Assembly (NCBI GenBank): GCA_910578855.1
Contig: CAJTRV010000030.1
Span: forward strand, 1 to 18,209
Source: an uncultured Bacilli bacterium
Lineage (GTDB): Bacteria > Bacillota_I > Bacilli_A > RF39 > UBA660
Direction of reading: 5' to 3'
DNA: 18,209 bases
The stretch's first letter is position 1. Every line of letters begins with the position of its first letter. Below are positions 1 through 6,134 of the stretch, one piece after another. The notes beneath the pieces are model-generated. The model was not told the origin of the DNA. It worked only from the letters and a program-made list of their open reading frames with translations, and ran no database searches. Position numbers and translations under genes: made by a program.

Positions 1-743
1 AAGAGAACACCAATGGGTATAGTGAAATTTTAGATGTGACAATTCCAAGTGAAATTGATGGCAAAACAATTATGAAAATAGGATCGCAAGCCTTTTTTGA
101 TCAAGGACTTAGATCTGTGATATTACCGAATACAATAGTAACGATTGGTGCACAAGCTTTTGCAGTAAACAATCTTACAAATATTGTCATTCCTAGTAGT
201 GTAACTGCACTTGGGGACTCGGCCTTTCGTGTTAATAGCATGGATGAACGTCAAGCATTTATTTATAATCGAAATAGTGATGGAACCGAAGATAAGACAA
301 GTTTAAATAGTTATGCTGGAATGAAACGTGATCACGTTATTATACCAGAACAGGTGACAACAATAGGAATAGCAGCTTTTAGTGATGCTAAATGTTCCTC
401 TATTGAATTGCCTGATAATCTTAATGTAATTGAGCGAGGTGCATTTAGAAATAATTATCTCACGAGCGTGGAAATTCCTCGTTCGTTAGTTACATTACAA
501 CAAAGTGCTTTTCAAGGAAATCGATTAAATTATATAGAGTTTAAAGGAACTGTTCCTGCTGATCTAGGGGTCTATATTTTTCAATATAATCAGGACTTAG
601 TAACTAGGACAATTAAAGTTCCAACTGGGACAAAAGAACAATATAGAAATGCCCAAAAACAAGTTGGTGATACAACTTATTCGTCAAGTCAGATATGGTT
701 TGGAAGTAATGATCCAAATTTATTGGATGCATTTTATGAATAA
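1..743 (+). CDS. BspA-type leucine-rich repeat surface protein, 5' end outside the window
   Basis: The frame is open from base 1 (codons read E-N-T-N-G-Y-S-E from base 3), so the gene begins upstream. The GTG at 36 is internal. What is visible is BspA/LRR_5-type repeats of about 22-23 residues with an I-G-x-x-A-F core: three repeats, then a conserved non-repeat insert (FIYNRNSDGTE...NSYAG), then three more repeats. It ends with the motif WFGSxDxxLLDAFYE. The first 55 bases are identical to 2017-2071 inside the next LRR gene, where that stretch follows a SipW-type signal and a TasA-like domain. I therefore infer, but cannot see, the same N-terminus here. No LPXTG or other sorting signal is present. 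The 766 gene follows 22 bases later, so the two probably share a transcript. An extracellular adhesive or matrix role is inferred from the repeat family. Confidence 0.85.
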   Translation, partial: ENTNGYSEILDVTIPSEIDGKTIMKIGSQAFFDQGLRSVILPNTIVTIGAQAFAVNNLTNIVIPSSVTALGDSAFRVNSMDERQAFIYNRNSDGTEDKTSLNSYAGMKRDHVIIPEQVTTIGIAAFSDAKCSSIELPDNLNVIERGAFRNNYLTSVEIPRSLVTLQQSAFQGNRLNYIEFKGTVPADLGVYIFQYNQDLVTRTIKVPTGTKEQYRNAQKQVGDTTYSSSQIWFGSNDPNLLDAFYE

Positions 744-765
744 ATAGAGATAGGAGTGGAATAAA

Positions 766-1293
766 ATGATCAAAAAACGAAAAAAAACAGTACGGAGGAT
801 TGCGTTAATCGTCTGTGTGGGAGTAATTTGTAGTATTGGAATTGGATATGGAATCTTAAGTCAGCGAATGGATATTCATGGGACAGCTAATATTAGTACT
901 AAATTTAATGTTGTAATCACTTCAATAACTGAGAACAATATGAAGGATGCAGAAACGGTTGGGACACCGGTGATTGTTGATGGTATTACGGGGAGAATTG
1001 AGACGACATTGTTATCGACGAGAGCCAAAGCTATCTATGATGTGACTGTTAAAAATAATGGTAATGTCGTTGTTCTTTTGAGTGATATTTTAGGAATTGC
1101 TGAAACCAATGCCCTAGAGCCTCTTGATATTGTTGCTGAAGTATCTAATCTTAGCAAAGGAGCAGTTTTACAACCACACGAGGAACGTACTTTTCAAATT
1201 GTGATCAAAGAAGATACTTCAAAACATCCAACGAAACTTAGTCGGACGAAGTTACTAGAATTTTCTTTGGAATTTCAACAAAAAAATCAATAG
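766..1293 (+). CDS. Small SipW-cognate (TasA-like) secreted protein
   Basis: A 175-residue protein, started at the ATG after TAGGAGTGG (751-759). Residues 1-11 are rich in Lys/Arg, 12-30 are a hydrophobic segment, and 27-33 read GYGILSQ. This is the layout of SipW-cognate signal peptides (TasA/camelysin type). The mature part begins with IHGTANISTKFN (about 37-48), the strand motif shared with the other secreted proteins here. The rest is beta-rich and hydrophilic, with an NVTVKNNGNV-like segment (DVTVKNNGNV) typical of Ig-like or jelly-roll domains. There is no catalytic motif and no cysteine after the signal. It sits 22 bases after the truncated LRR gene and is closed by a strong terminator. 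The likely role is a minor subunit or companion of a surface fibre. The exact function is not known from sequence. Confidence 0.8.
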   Translation: MIKKRKKTVRRIALIVCVGVICSIGIGYGILSQRMDIHGTANISTKFNVVITSITENNMKDAETVGTPVIVDGITGRIETTLLSTRAKAIYDVTVKNNGNVVVLLSDILGIAETNALEPLDIVAEVSNLSKGAVLQPHEERTFQIVIKEDTSKHPTKLSRTKLLEFSLEFQQKNQ

Positions 1294-1300
1294 TAAAGTG

Positions 1301-1341
1301 AAGAATTTATGAAAAAGAGATAATTTCATAGATTCTTTTTT
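1301..1341 (+). terminator. Rho-independent terminator after the 766 gene
   Basis: A 14-bp stem pairs 1301-1314 with 1324-1337, with one G-U pair and a 9-base loop. A run of six T follows at 1336-1341. It ends the first transcription unit (truncated LRR gene plus the 766 gene). Confidence 0.85.
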
Positions 1342-1357
1342 GATGACAACATTTTAC

Positions 1358-1386
1358 TTGAATATTCAAAGGTGATGTGATAAAAT
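1358..1386 (+). promoter_or_regulatory. Sigma-A-type promoter of the second LRR gene, with a palindrome over the -35
   Basis: The -35 is TTGAAT (1358-1363) and the -10 is TAAAAT (1381-1386), with a 17-base spacer and an extended TG at 1378-1379. The -35 is the left half of a perfect 12-base palindrome, TTGAATATTCAA (1358-1369), which could be an operator. The GTG start is 27 bases past the -10. Confidence 0.65.
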
Positions 1387-1412
1387 CAAGATAGTATGAT
1401 AGGAGATGTAGT

Positions 1413-2891
1413 GTGAAGAAATTAAACAAAAATAAAAAAACTATGATCATTTTTTTCGTTGTTGTTGGTTTGATCTGTAGTATGTCACTAGGATATGCGC
1501 TTCTTTCTTCATCGTTTAAAATTAGCGGAACAGGAACAATCTCGACCAACTGGGATATCTTGTTTACGAGCATTGAGGAAAAAGGGAGTAAGGGAGCTAC
1601 TTCCAATGAAAGCGTTGTTACTGATAAGTTGACAGCTACCTTTGATGTAAATGTCGAAGCTCCTGGTAATTATATCGAATACAATGTTACACTCAAAAAC
1701 AACGGGAATATCGATGCGGTGATCGAAAGTATCGAGGGAATCGTGGAGGCCAATACCAAAGAGCCAACAGGGATTCAATTTAAAGTAAGTGGAATTCGCA
1801 TCGGTGATGATCTATTTGCCGGCGACGAGAAAACATTTGTTGTTCGAGCAGAGATTCCAAGCAGTGAGACAACGTTACCGAGTGGGACCAAAACATTAAA
1901 TCTTAAAGTAAATGTACGACAGAAGGACATCGATAGTAGTGGACTGGTGACGACGTTTAAGGATTGCTTTCAGACGAATGAAGTGGGCGACACTATTACG
2001 AAATATTTATGTGGAAAAGAGAACACCAATGGGTATAGTGAAATTTTAGATGTGACAATTCCAAGTGAAATCGATGGACATACGATTACCCAAATCGGTG
2101 CCGGTAGCTTTGCTATGCAATCCCTTACCTCTGTAAATATTCCTAATACTATTACAGCAATCGGGGATAACGCCTTTTCTTATAATGAACTTACAACAAT
2201 TGAATTTCCTAATTCATTAAAGAAAATAGGTTATAATGCTTTTATCTATAATTTGTTATCGAAGATAGTAATTCCTGATGGGGTTACGAGTATTGGAAAC
2301 ACTGCTTTTCGTGACAATCAAATGCCAGATGCGGAAGCATTTATTTATAATCGGAACAGTGATGGAACGGAGAACAAAGAGAGTATTAATAGCTATGCCG
2401 GAAGGAATCGGAATCGGGTTGTGGTTCCAAATGGCGTTAAAATAATTGGTAGTTATGCCTTTAATGCCCTAGGATTACAAACAGTTGTCCTGCCGGATGG
2501 TATTGAAAATATTGAAGCATATGCCTTCCGTAATAATAAATTAACATCGCTCATATTACCGAATAGTGTGAAATATGTGAGAGATCAAGCATTTTACAAT
2601 AATACTTTAACGGAACTAGTAATTCCTTCTAATACCATTTTTCTGGGTTCATCAGCCTTTGGTAAGAATAAACTATCACAAGTTGTGTTTATGGGGAATG
2701 TGCCTACAACAGTAAAAAATAATATTTTCGGAGAAAATCCTGACTTGCAGGTTCACACGATTCAAGTTCCAATTGGGACTTTGCAGTCATATAAAACAGT
2801 GCAAGCACTTGCTGGTGACGGACCATTATCACCAAGTCAAACGTGGTTTGGGAGTGATGATTCAAGTTTGTTGGATGCATTTTATGAATAA
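1413..2891 (+). CDS. SipW-cognate TasA-like domain fused to BspA-type leucine-rich repeats
   Basis: A 492-residue protein with a GTG start at 1413, preceded by AGGAG (1401-1405). Residues 1-10 are basic, 11-30 hydrophobic, and 27-34 read GYALLSSS, a SipW-type signal. Residues about 36-172 form a TasA-like beta domain starting with ISGTGTISTNWD. C185 and C200 flank a linker and could form a disulfide. Residues about 210-430 are LRR_5 repeats, four before and four after the insert FIYNRNSDGTE...NSYAG (about 310-330). The C-terminus is WFGSDDSSLLDAFYE. The N-terminal half is roughly 70% identical by eye to the 9817 protein, while the repeats differ much more. It shares a transcript with the 2913 gene (21-base gap). 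I infer export, cleavage by the neighbouring SipW-like peptidase, and a surface-adhesion or matrix role. No wall-sorting signal is seen. Confidence 0.85.
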   Translation: MKKLNKNKKTMIIFFVVVGLICSMSLGYALLSSSFKISGTGTISTNWDILFTSIEEKGSKGATSNESVVTDKLTATFDVNVEAPGNYIEYNVTLKNNGNIDAVIESIEGIVEANTKEPTGIQFKVSGIRIGDDLFAGDEKTFVVRAEIPSSETTLPSGTKTLNLKVNVRQKDIDSSGLVTTFKDCFQTNEVGDTITKYLCGKENTNGYSEILDVTIPSEIDGHTITQIGAGSFAMQSLTSVNIPNTITAIGDNAFSYNELTTIEFPNSLKKIGYNAFIYNLLSKIVIPDGVTSIGNTAFRDNQMPDAEAFIYNRNSDGTENKESINSYAGRNRNRVVVPNGVKIIGSYAFNALGLQTVVLPDGIENIEAYAFRNNKLTSLILPNSVKYVRDQAFYNNTLTELVIPSNTIFLGSSAFGKNKLSQVVFMGNVPTTVKNNIFGENPDLQVHTIQVPIGTLQSYKTVQALAGDGPLSPSQTWFGSDDSSLLDAFYE

Positions 2892-2912
2892 ATAGAAGGA
2901 GCAGAGAAAAAT

Positions 2913-3731
2913 ATGAGAAAAATAAGAAAGAAAAATAAGAATCGATTTTTCCTTTATGGAGCGGTTATATGTTTATGTGTGATGGGAGTTGGATATTCTG
3001 TTTTAACAATGAATTTGAATTTTCAGGTGACCGCGAAAAAGAAGCATATGAATTTTGAACTTGGCGAGATCATTTATTTTAATCCAGAAACTGGAAAGGA
3101 ATGTATTGATTATAATGATAGTAATAGTACTACTGGGAATACTAGGGGTTGTATGAAATGGTACGTTTATGATAATTCGAATGCTGATTATGTAAATGTG
3201 ATTTTGGATCATAATACAACCGATATCGTTGCTTGGAATTCGAGTGGTGATAATACGACGATGTTGGAAGTGAAAAACGCTCTTGATAATGATACCAATA
3301 CATGGGTTTATGGATTAAATCCCCGATTAATTGAGGCCAATGAAATCGCAACCGTTACCAAGAATACTAGTTGGAATTCTGATACACCAGTTGCTGTTGG
3401 TAGTGATTTTTTCTATTTTGATTCCAATACAACGAGTGAGAGTGATACTTGTAAGTCTAGTGATCTAACAGGTTGTAAATTTGGATGGTTATATGACCGT
3501 ATTTGGTTATGTCAATTCTCCGGTTGTCCAAATGAAGAAGTGGGTGGATCACGTTTTGATGGTTACTGGACTAGTTCAAAGGCAACTGTTACAAATTCAT
3601 CTGGTAATGATCAAAATAATATTTGGGTTGTCCGTAATACAGGGCAACTAGGAACACAATCACCAGAGATAGCTGGAACAAATGGGTATGGTGTGCGACC
3701 AGTGATTTCCATTTCAAAACCACTTCCATAA
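2913..3731 (+). CDS. Cysteine-rich secreted protein with a SipW-type signal and a lectin-like (FISUMP/DUF6273-like) domain
   Basis: A 272-residue protein; the ATG at 2913 follows AAGGAG (2896-2901). Residues 1-11 are strongly basic, 12-31 hydrophobic, and GVGYSVLT (25-32) matches the signal motif of the neighbouring secreted proteins. Unlike them it lacks the G-T-x-x-I-S-T strand. The mature part has six cysteines (C64, C80, C180, C188, C200, C205), suggesting disulfides. It also has LDHNTTDIVAWNSSG (98-112) and a C-terminal GYWTSS...IWVVRNTG...GYGVRPVISIS. That GYWTSS/GVRPVI pattern recurs in secreted proteins with FISUMP or DUF6273-like domains, which I believe have a C-type-lectin-like fold; this assignment is from memory of the pattern. 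It sits 21 bases after the LRR gene, so the two are probably co-transcribed. The ligand is unknown. Confidence 0.75.
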   Translation: MRKIRKKNKNRFFLYGAVICLCVMGVGYSVLTMNLNFQVTAKKKHMNFELGEIIYFNPETGKECIDYNDSNSTTGNTRGCMKWYVYDNSNADYVNVILDHNTTDIVAWNSSGDNTTMLEVKNALDNDTNTWVYGLNPRLIEANEIATVTKNTSWNSDTPVAVGSDFFYFDSNTTSESDTCKSSDLTGCKFGWLYDRIWLCQFSGCPNEEVGGSRFDGYWTSSKATVTNSSGNDQNNIWVVRNTGQLGTQSPEIAGTNGYGVRPVISISKPLP

Positions 3732-3757
3732 AAAAATGCAACTTTTGTAATAATATC

Positions 3758-3786
3758 TTGATAAAAGATACAAAATGTTTTATAAT
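3758..3786 (+). promoter_or_regulatory. Strong sigma-A-type promoter of the two small TasA-like genes
   Basis: TTGATA (3758-3763), a 17-base spacer and a perfect TATAAT (3781-3786) make this the best vegetative promoter in the window. Transcription would begin near 3793. That rules out a start codon at 3791 and supports the ATG at 3851, leaving a leader of about 58 bases. Nested inverted repeats surround the -35 (see findings). Confidence 0.8.
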
Positions 3787-3838
3787 ATAAATGTATATTG
3801 TAGGAGAATATGGATATATAAGATTATACAATGTGAGT

Positions 3839-3845
3839 AGGAGGG
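3839..3845 (+). promoter_or_regulatory. Ribosome binding site that fixes the 3851 start
   Basis: AGGAGGG lies 5 bases before ATG 3851 and is the strongest Shine-Dalgarno match in this part of the window. The in-frame upstream start at 3791 has no such site. Confidence 0.8.
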
Positions 3846-3850
3846 AAAAG

Positions 3851-4366
3851 ATGAAAAACACATTTGTAAAGACAGAGAATAAGAATGTCGTGATAGGTGC
3901 ACTTGTCATAGCCATCCTCATAATGGCAATTGGCTATGCATTGTTATCACAGGAGTTAAAGGTGAATGGATCAGGAACGATTTCTAGTACTTGGAATGTA
4001 GGAATTACTAATATCGTTCAAAGTGCCAAAGAGCAAAATGCGACAGAGCGAACTGAGCCAAGCTTTACTTCAACAACTGCTACTTTTGATGTTGGGTTAA
4101 CAGCGCCAGGAGATAGTATGACATATGATATTACTATTTCTAATACGGGATCATTAGATGCGAAAGTATCATCAATTATTGTAACACCAAGTGATGAATC
4201 TGCAGGAATTACCTATACCGTAACTGGTGTTCAAGCTGGTACAACGTTAGCAGCAGGGGAAACGAATACTGTTCACGTAAAAGTAAGTTGGGATAATACG
4301 ACAGGAATGCCAGCAGTCTTAACAAAAACAGTTTCTGTAACTGTAAATTATGAACAAGATATTTAG
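3851..4366 (+). CDS. Small TasA-like SipW-cognate secreted protein (first of a tandem pair)
   Basis: A 171-residue protein. The start at 3851 is chosen over the in-frame 3791 because of the AGGAGGG site and the promoter position. Residues 1-12 are charged, 13-32 hydrophobic, and IGYALLSQ (27-34) is the SipW-type signal motif. The mature N-terminus carries VNGSGTISSTWNVGITNI (38-55). The body is Thr/Ser/Val-rich and beta-like, with a DITISNTGSLDAKV segment typical of Ig-like or TasA/camelysin domains, and has no cysteine. The strong promoter suggests an abundant product, so this is a candidate major fibre subunit. It is followed by a paralogue that begins 16 bases after its stop. The fibre role is inferred from the TasA family and from the adjacent peptidase. 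Confidence 0.8.
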   Translation: MKNTFVKTENKNVVIGALVIAILIMAIGYALLSQELKVNGSGTISSTWNVGITNIVQSAKEQNATERTEPSFTSTTATFDVGLTAPGDSMTYDITISNTGSLDAKVSSIIVTPSDESAGITYTVTGVQAGTTLAAGETNTVHVKVSWDNTTGMPAVLTKTVSVTVNYEQDI

Positions 4367-4372
4367 GAGAGG
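4365..4372 (+). promoter_or_regulatory. Ribosome binding site overlapping the 3851 stop codon
   Basis: AGGAGAGG begins inside the TAG stop of the upstream gene (4364-4366) and lies 10 bases before ATG 4383. It decides that start against an in-frame ATG at 4350, and it implies translational coupling of the two paralogues. Confidence 0.75.
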
Positions 4373-4382
4373 AATTATTAGT

Positions 4383-4895
4383 ATGAAGGAAAAAAGAAAT
4401 TATTTAATTGCGGGTTTAGTATGTGCCTTTGCTTTTATGGCTGTTGGTTATTCAGCATTAGCACAGCAATTAACAATTAGAGGAACAGCCAATGTAACGA
4501 GTACTTGGAATATTGGTATTACATCAATTACTAAAACTGCAACCAATGGAACAGCAACTGAACTTGCTGAACCAACTCATGATGCAACGAGCGCAACATT
4601 TAGTGTTGATTTGAAATCACCAGGGGATTACATCATTTACGATGTTACAATTGCCAACCAAGGAAGTATTCCGGCAGTATTAAGTTCAATTACGTTAAAT
4701 CCGAATGTTCCAGCGACAAGCGGAATCAAATATACTGTAACGGGAGTAACAGCAGGTGATAAGTTAGCAGCATCGACTGGAACACATACTGTTCAAGTAA
4801 AAGTAGAATGGGTTTCAACCGATACAACAGTACCAGAAGTAACAACACAAAGATTGACAGCTACACTTAATTATTCACAAGATACAAGTGCTTAA
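4383..4895 (+). CDS. Small TasA-like SipW-cognate secreted protein (second of the tandem pair)
   Basis: A 170-residue protein, started at 4383 behind AGGAGAGG. Starting at the in-frame ATG 4350 would place the first residues inside the preceding gene. Residues 1-6 are charged, 7-26 hydrophobic, and VGYSALAQ (21-28) is the signal motif. IRGTANVTSTWNIGITSI (32-49) is the conserved mature strand. The body parallels the 3851 protein (for example PGDYIIYDVTIANQGSIPAVLSS against PGDSMTYDITISNTG), so the two arose by tandem duplication. It has no cysteine in the mature part and no sorting motif. Together the pair look like major and minor subunits of one polymer. The terminator directly after it separates the subunits from the peptidase gene. 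Confidence 0.8.
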   Translation: MKEKRNYLIAGLVCAFAFMAVGYSALAQQLTIRGTANVTSTWNIGITSITKTATNGTATELAEPTHDATSATFSVDLKSPGDYIIYDVTIANQGSIPAVLSSITLNPNVPATSGIKYTVTGVTAGDKLAASTGTHTVQVKVEWVSTDTTVPEVTTQRLTATLNYSQDTSA

Positions 4896-4906
4896 TCATT
4901 ATTAAA

Positions 4907-4930
4907 AAGAAGAAGCATTTGCTTCTTTTT
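4907..4930 (+). terminator. Hairpin terminator between subunit genes and the signal peptidase gene
   Basis: A 10-bp stem (4907-4916 with 4921-4930, one G-U pair) has the 4-base loop ATTT, and the T-run is the end of the right arm. The stem is A-T rich with few G-C pairs, so it may be leaky. I see no new promoter in the 32 bases before the next gene. Confidence 0.7.
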
Positions 4931-4962
4931 ATTTAAAGGAAAACGAGTTGGGAGGAAACAAA

Positions 4963-6123
4963 ATGGATAAAGTTGACTGGAAACAACTTGGAATGTATCT
5001 ATTGCTTATCGTTTTTCTGGTATTTAATATTACATTTCAGGAAGTATTTGCCAAAGGTTGGGGAACCACTTTTCTGAAACCTGCTTGTTGGTTTTTACTG
5101 ACAATCTATGCGATTTTTATTTTTAAAACAGGGAAGATAAGAGCTCGTAATAAAAAAGATAAACAGCAAATTGTTATTATTTCCTTGATGATTTATTTCA
5201 TGATTTATTTTACTTCAGGATTAATCATCGGTTATAAAAATAGTCCTTACGCACATTCCATTTTTGCGATTGTAAGCAATCTATGGAAATTTATTCCGGT
5301 AATTATAATGCAAGAATATGTTCGGTTTATAATGGTAACCCATACCAAAAAACGGTTTTGGATTTATGCCATTATTGTTGTATTATTTGTTTTATTAGAT
5401 CTCAATTTCCAATCATTTTTTACGGAAATGGGACAAGCGACTTCAGCGTTTAAATACGTGTCATCGACGATTTTGCCACTAATTTTTACCAATATTTTAT
5501 TGGTTTATTTAGATAGCACTTGTGGATATCGTCCCGCCATGATCTATCGTAGTTCATTTGAATTATTTTATCTGTTGGTTCCAATTTTCCCTGATACAGA
5601 TTGGTTTTTAACAGGAATGTTTCAGATGTTACTACCAATTGTCATTTTCATCAATATCACATATATTGATGAACGGGCCGATCGGACTCTTTCGAATAGA
5701 GTAATAAAAAAGAAGAAACCGCTTTACTTAATTCCACAATTTTTCTTATTCATCGTTTTTGTTGGATTTGTTGCGGGGTTCTTTAAGTATAAACCGATTG
5801 CGGTTTTATCTAATAGTATGGTTCCGGTATTTTCTCGTGGTGATCTTGTGATTGTTGAGAAAATTAGTGACAAAGAAAAGAATAATTTAAAAGTTGGAAC
5901 GATTATTGAGTTTGAACATGGTTCAGCAACCATTATGCACCGTATTAATCGTATTACGGAAGATGAGTTTGGGAACCGTTTGTATGTGACCAAAGGGGAT
6001 AATAACAATGTGGTTGATAGCGATAAAGTAAAACCATCCCAAGTTCATTCTGTGATACACCATTCAGTTCCGCTTTTGGGTTATCCATCGGTTTGGTTAT
6101 ATGAAATTTTTAATAAGAAATAA
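4963..6123 (+). CDS. SipW-type (Ser/His) signal peptidase I with a multi-pass N-terminal membrane domain
   Basis: A 386-residue protein; ATG 4963 follows GGGAGG (4950-4955), and the in-frame TTG at 4948 lies upstream of that site. The catalytic domain occupies about residues 275-386. SNSM places the nucleophile at S285. IMHRI puts H326 where ordinary bacterial type I peptidases have Lys, the hallmark of the SipW/ER-type Ser-His class. TKGDNN (344-349) is the conserved acidic box. In front are about 250 residues with some seven or eight hydrophobic segments (near 11-22, 40-55, 69-90, 99-117, 132-147, 167-183, 200-231, 255-274). B. subtilis SipW is about 190 residues, so this domain is a large addition. 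It stands directly after a row of genes whose products have SipW-type signals, which it presumably cleaves, releasing fibre subunits outside the membrane. Confidence 0.88.
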   Translation: MDKVDWKQLGMYLLLIVFLVFNITFQEVFAKGWGTTFLKPACWFLLTIYAIFIFKTGKIRARNKKDKQQIVIISLMIYFMIYFTSGLIIGYKNSPYAHSIFAIVSNLWKFIPVIIMQEYVRFIMVTHTKKRFWIYAIIVVLFVLLDLNFQSFFTEMGQATSAFKYVSSTILPLIFTNILLVYLDSTCGYRPAMIYRSSFELFYLLVPIFPDTDWFLTGMFQMLLPIVIFINITYIDERADRTLSNRVIKKKKPLYLIPQFFLFIVFVGFVAGFFKYKPIAVLSNSMVPVFSRGDLVIVEKISDKEKNNLKVGTIIEFEHGSATIMHRINRITEDEFGNRLYVTKGDNNNVVDSDKVKPSQVHSVIHHSVPLLGYPSVWLYEIFNKK

Positions 6124-6134
6124 AGGAGACAATT

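Noticed and set aside
36..743. An apparent complete gene starting at GTG 36
   Set aside because: The frame is open to base 1, and the matching paralogue places this residue inside a much longer protein, so the gene is 5'-truncated by the window.
1509..1778. Antisense open frame opposite the 1413 gene
   Set aside because: Shadow of a well-supported gene, low-complexity product and no start signal.
2090..2700. Regularly spaced similar segments suggesting CRISPR or tandem DNA repeats
   Set aside because: The period of about 66-69 bases is that of coding LRR repeats; the DNA copies are diverged and have no spacers.
3802..3821. Tiny leader ORF (ATG GAT ATA TAA at 3810) behind AGGAG
   Set aside because: Spacing of 3 bases is too short for good initiation and there is no attenuator-type hairpin nearby.
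3791..3850. Upstream start for the 3851 gene
   Set aside because: It would lie at or before the predicted transcription start, and lacks a ribosome binding site; AGGAGGG points to 3851.
4350..4382. Upstream ATG for the 4383 gene
   Set aside because: It lies within the preceding gene without a ribosome binding site; AGGAGAGG fits 4383.
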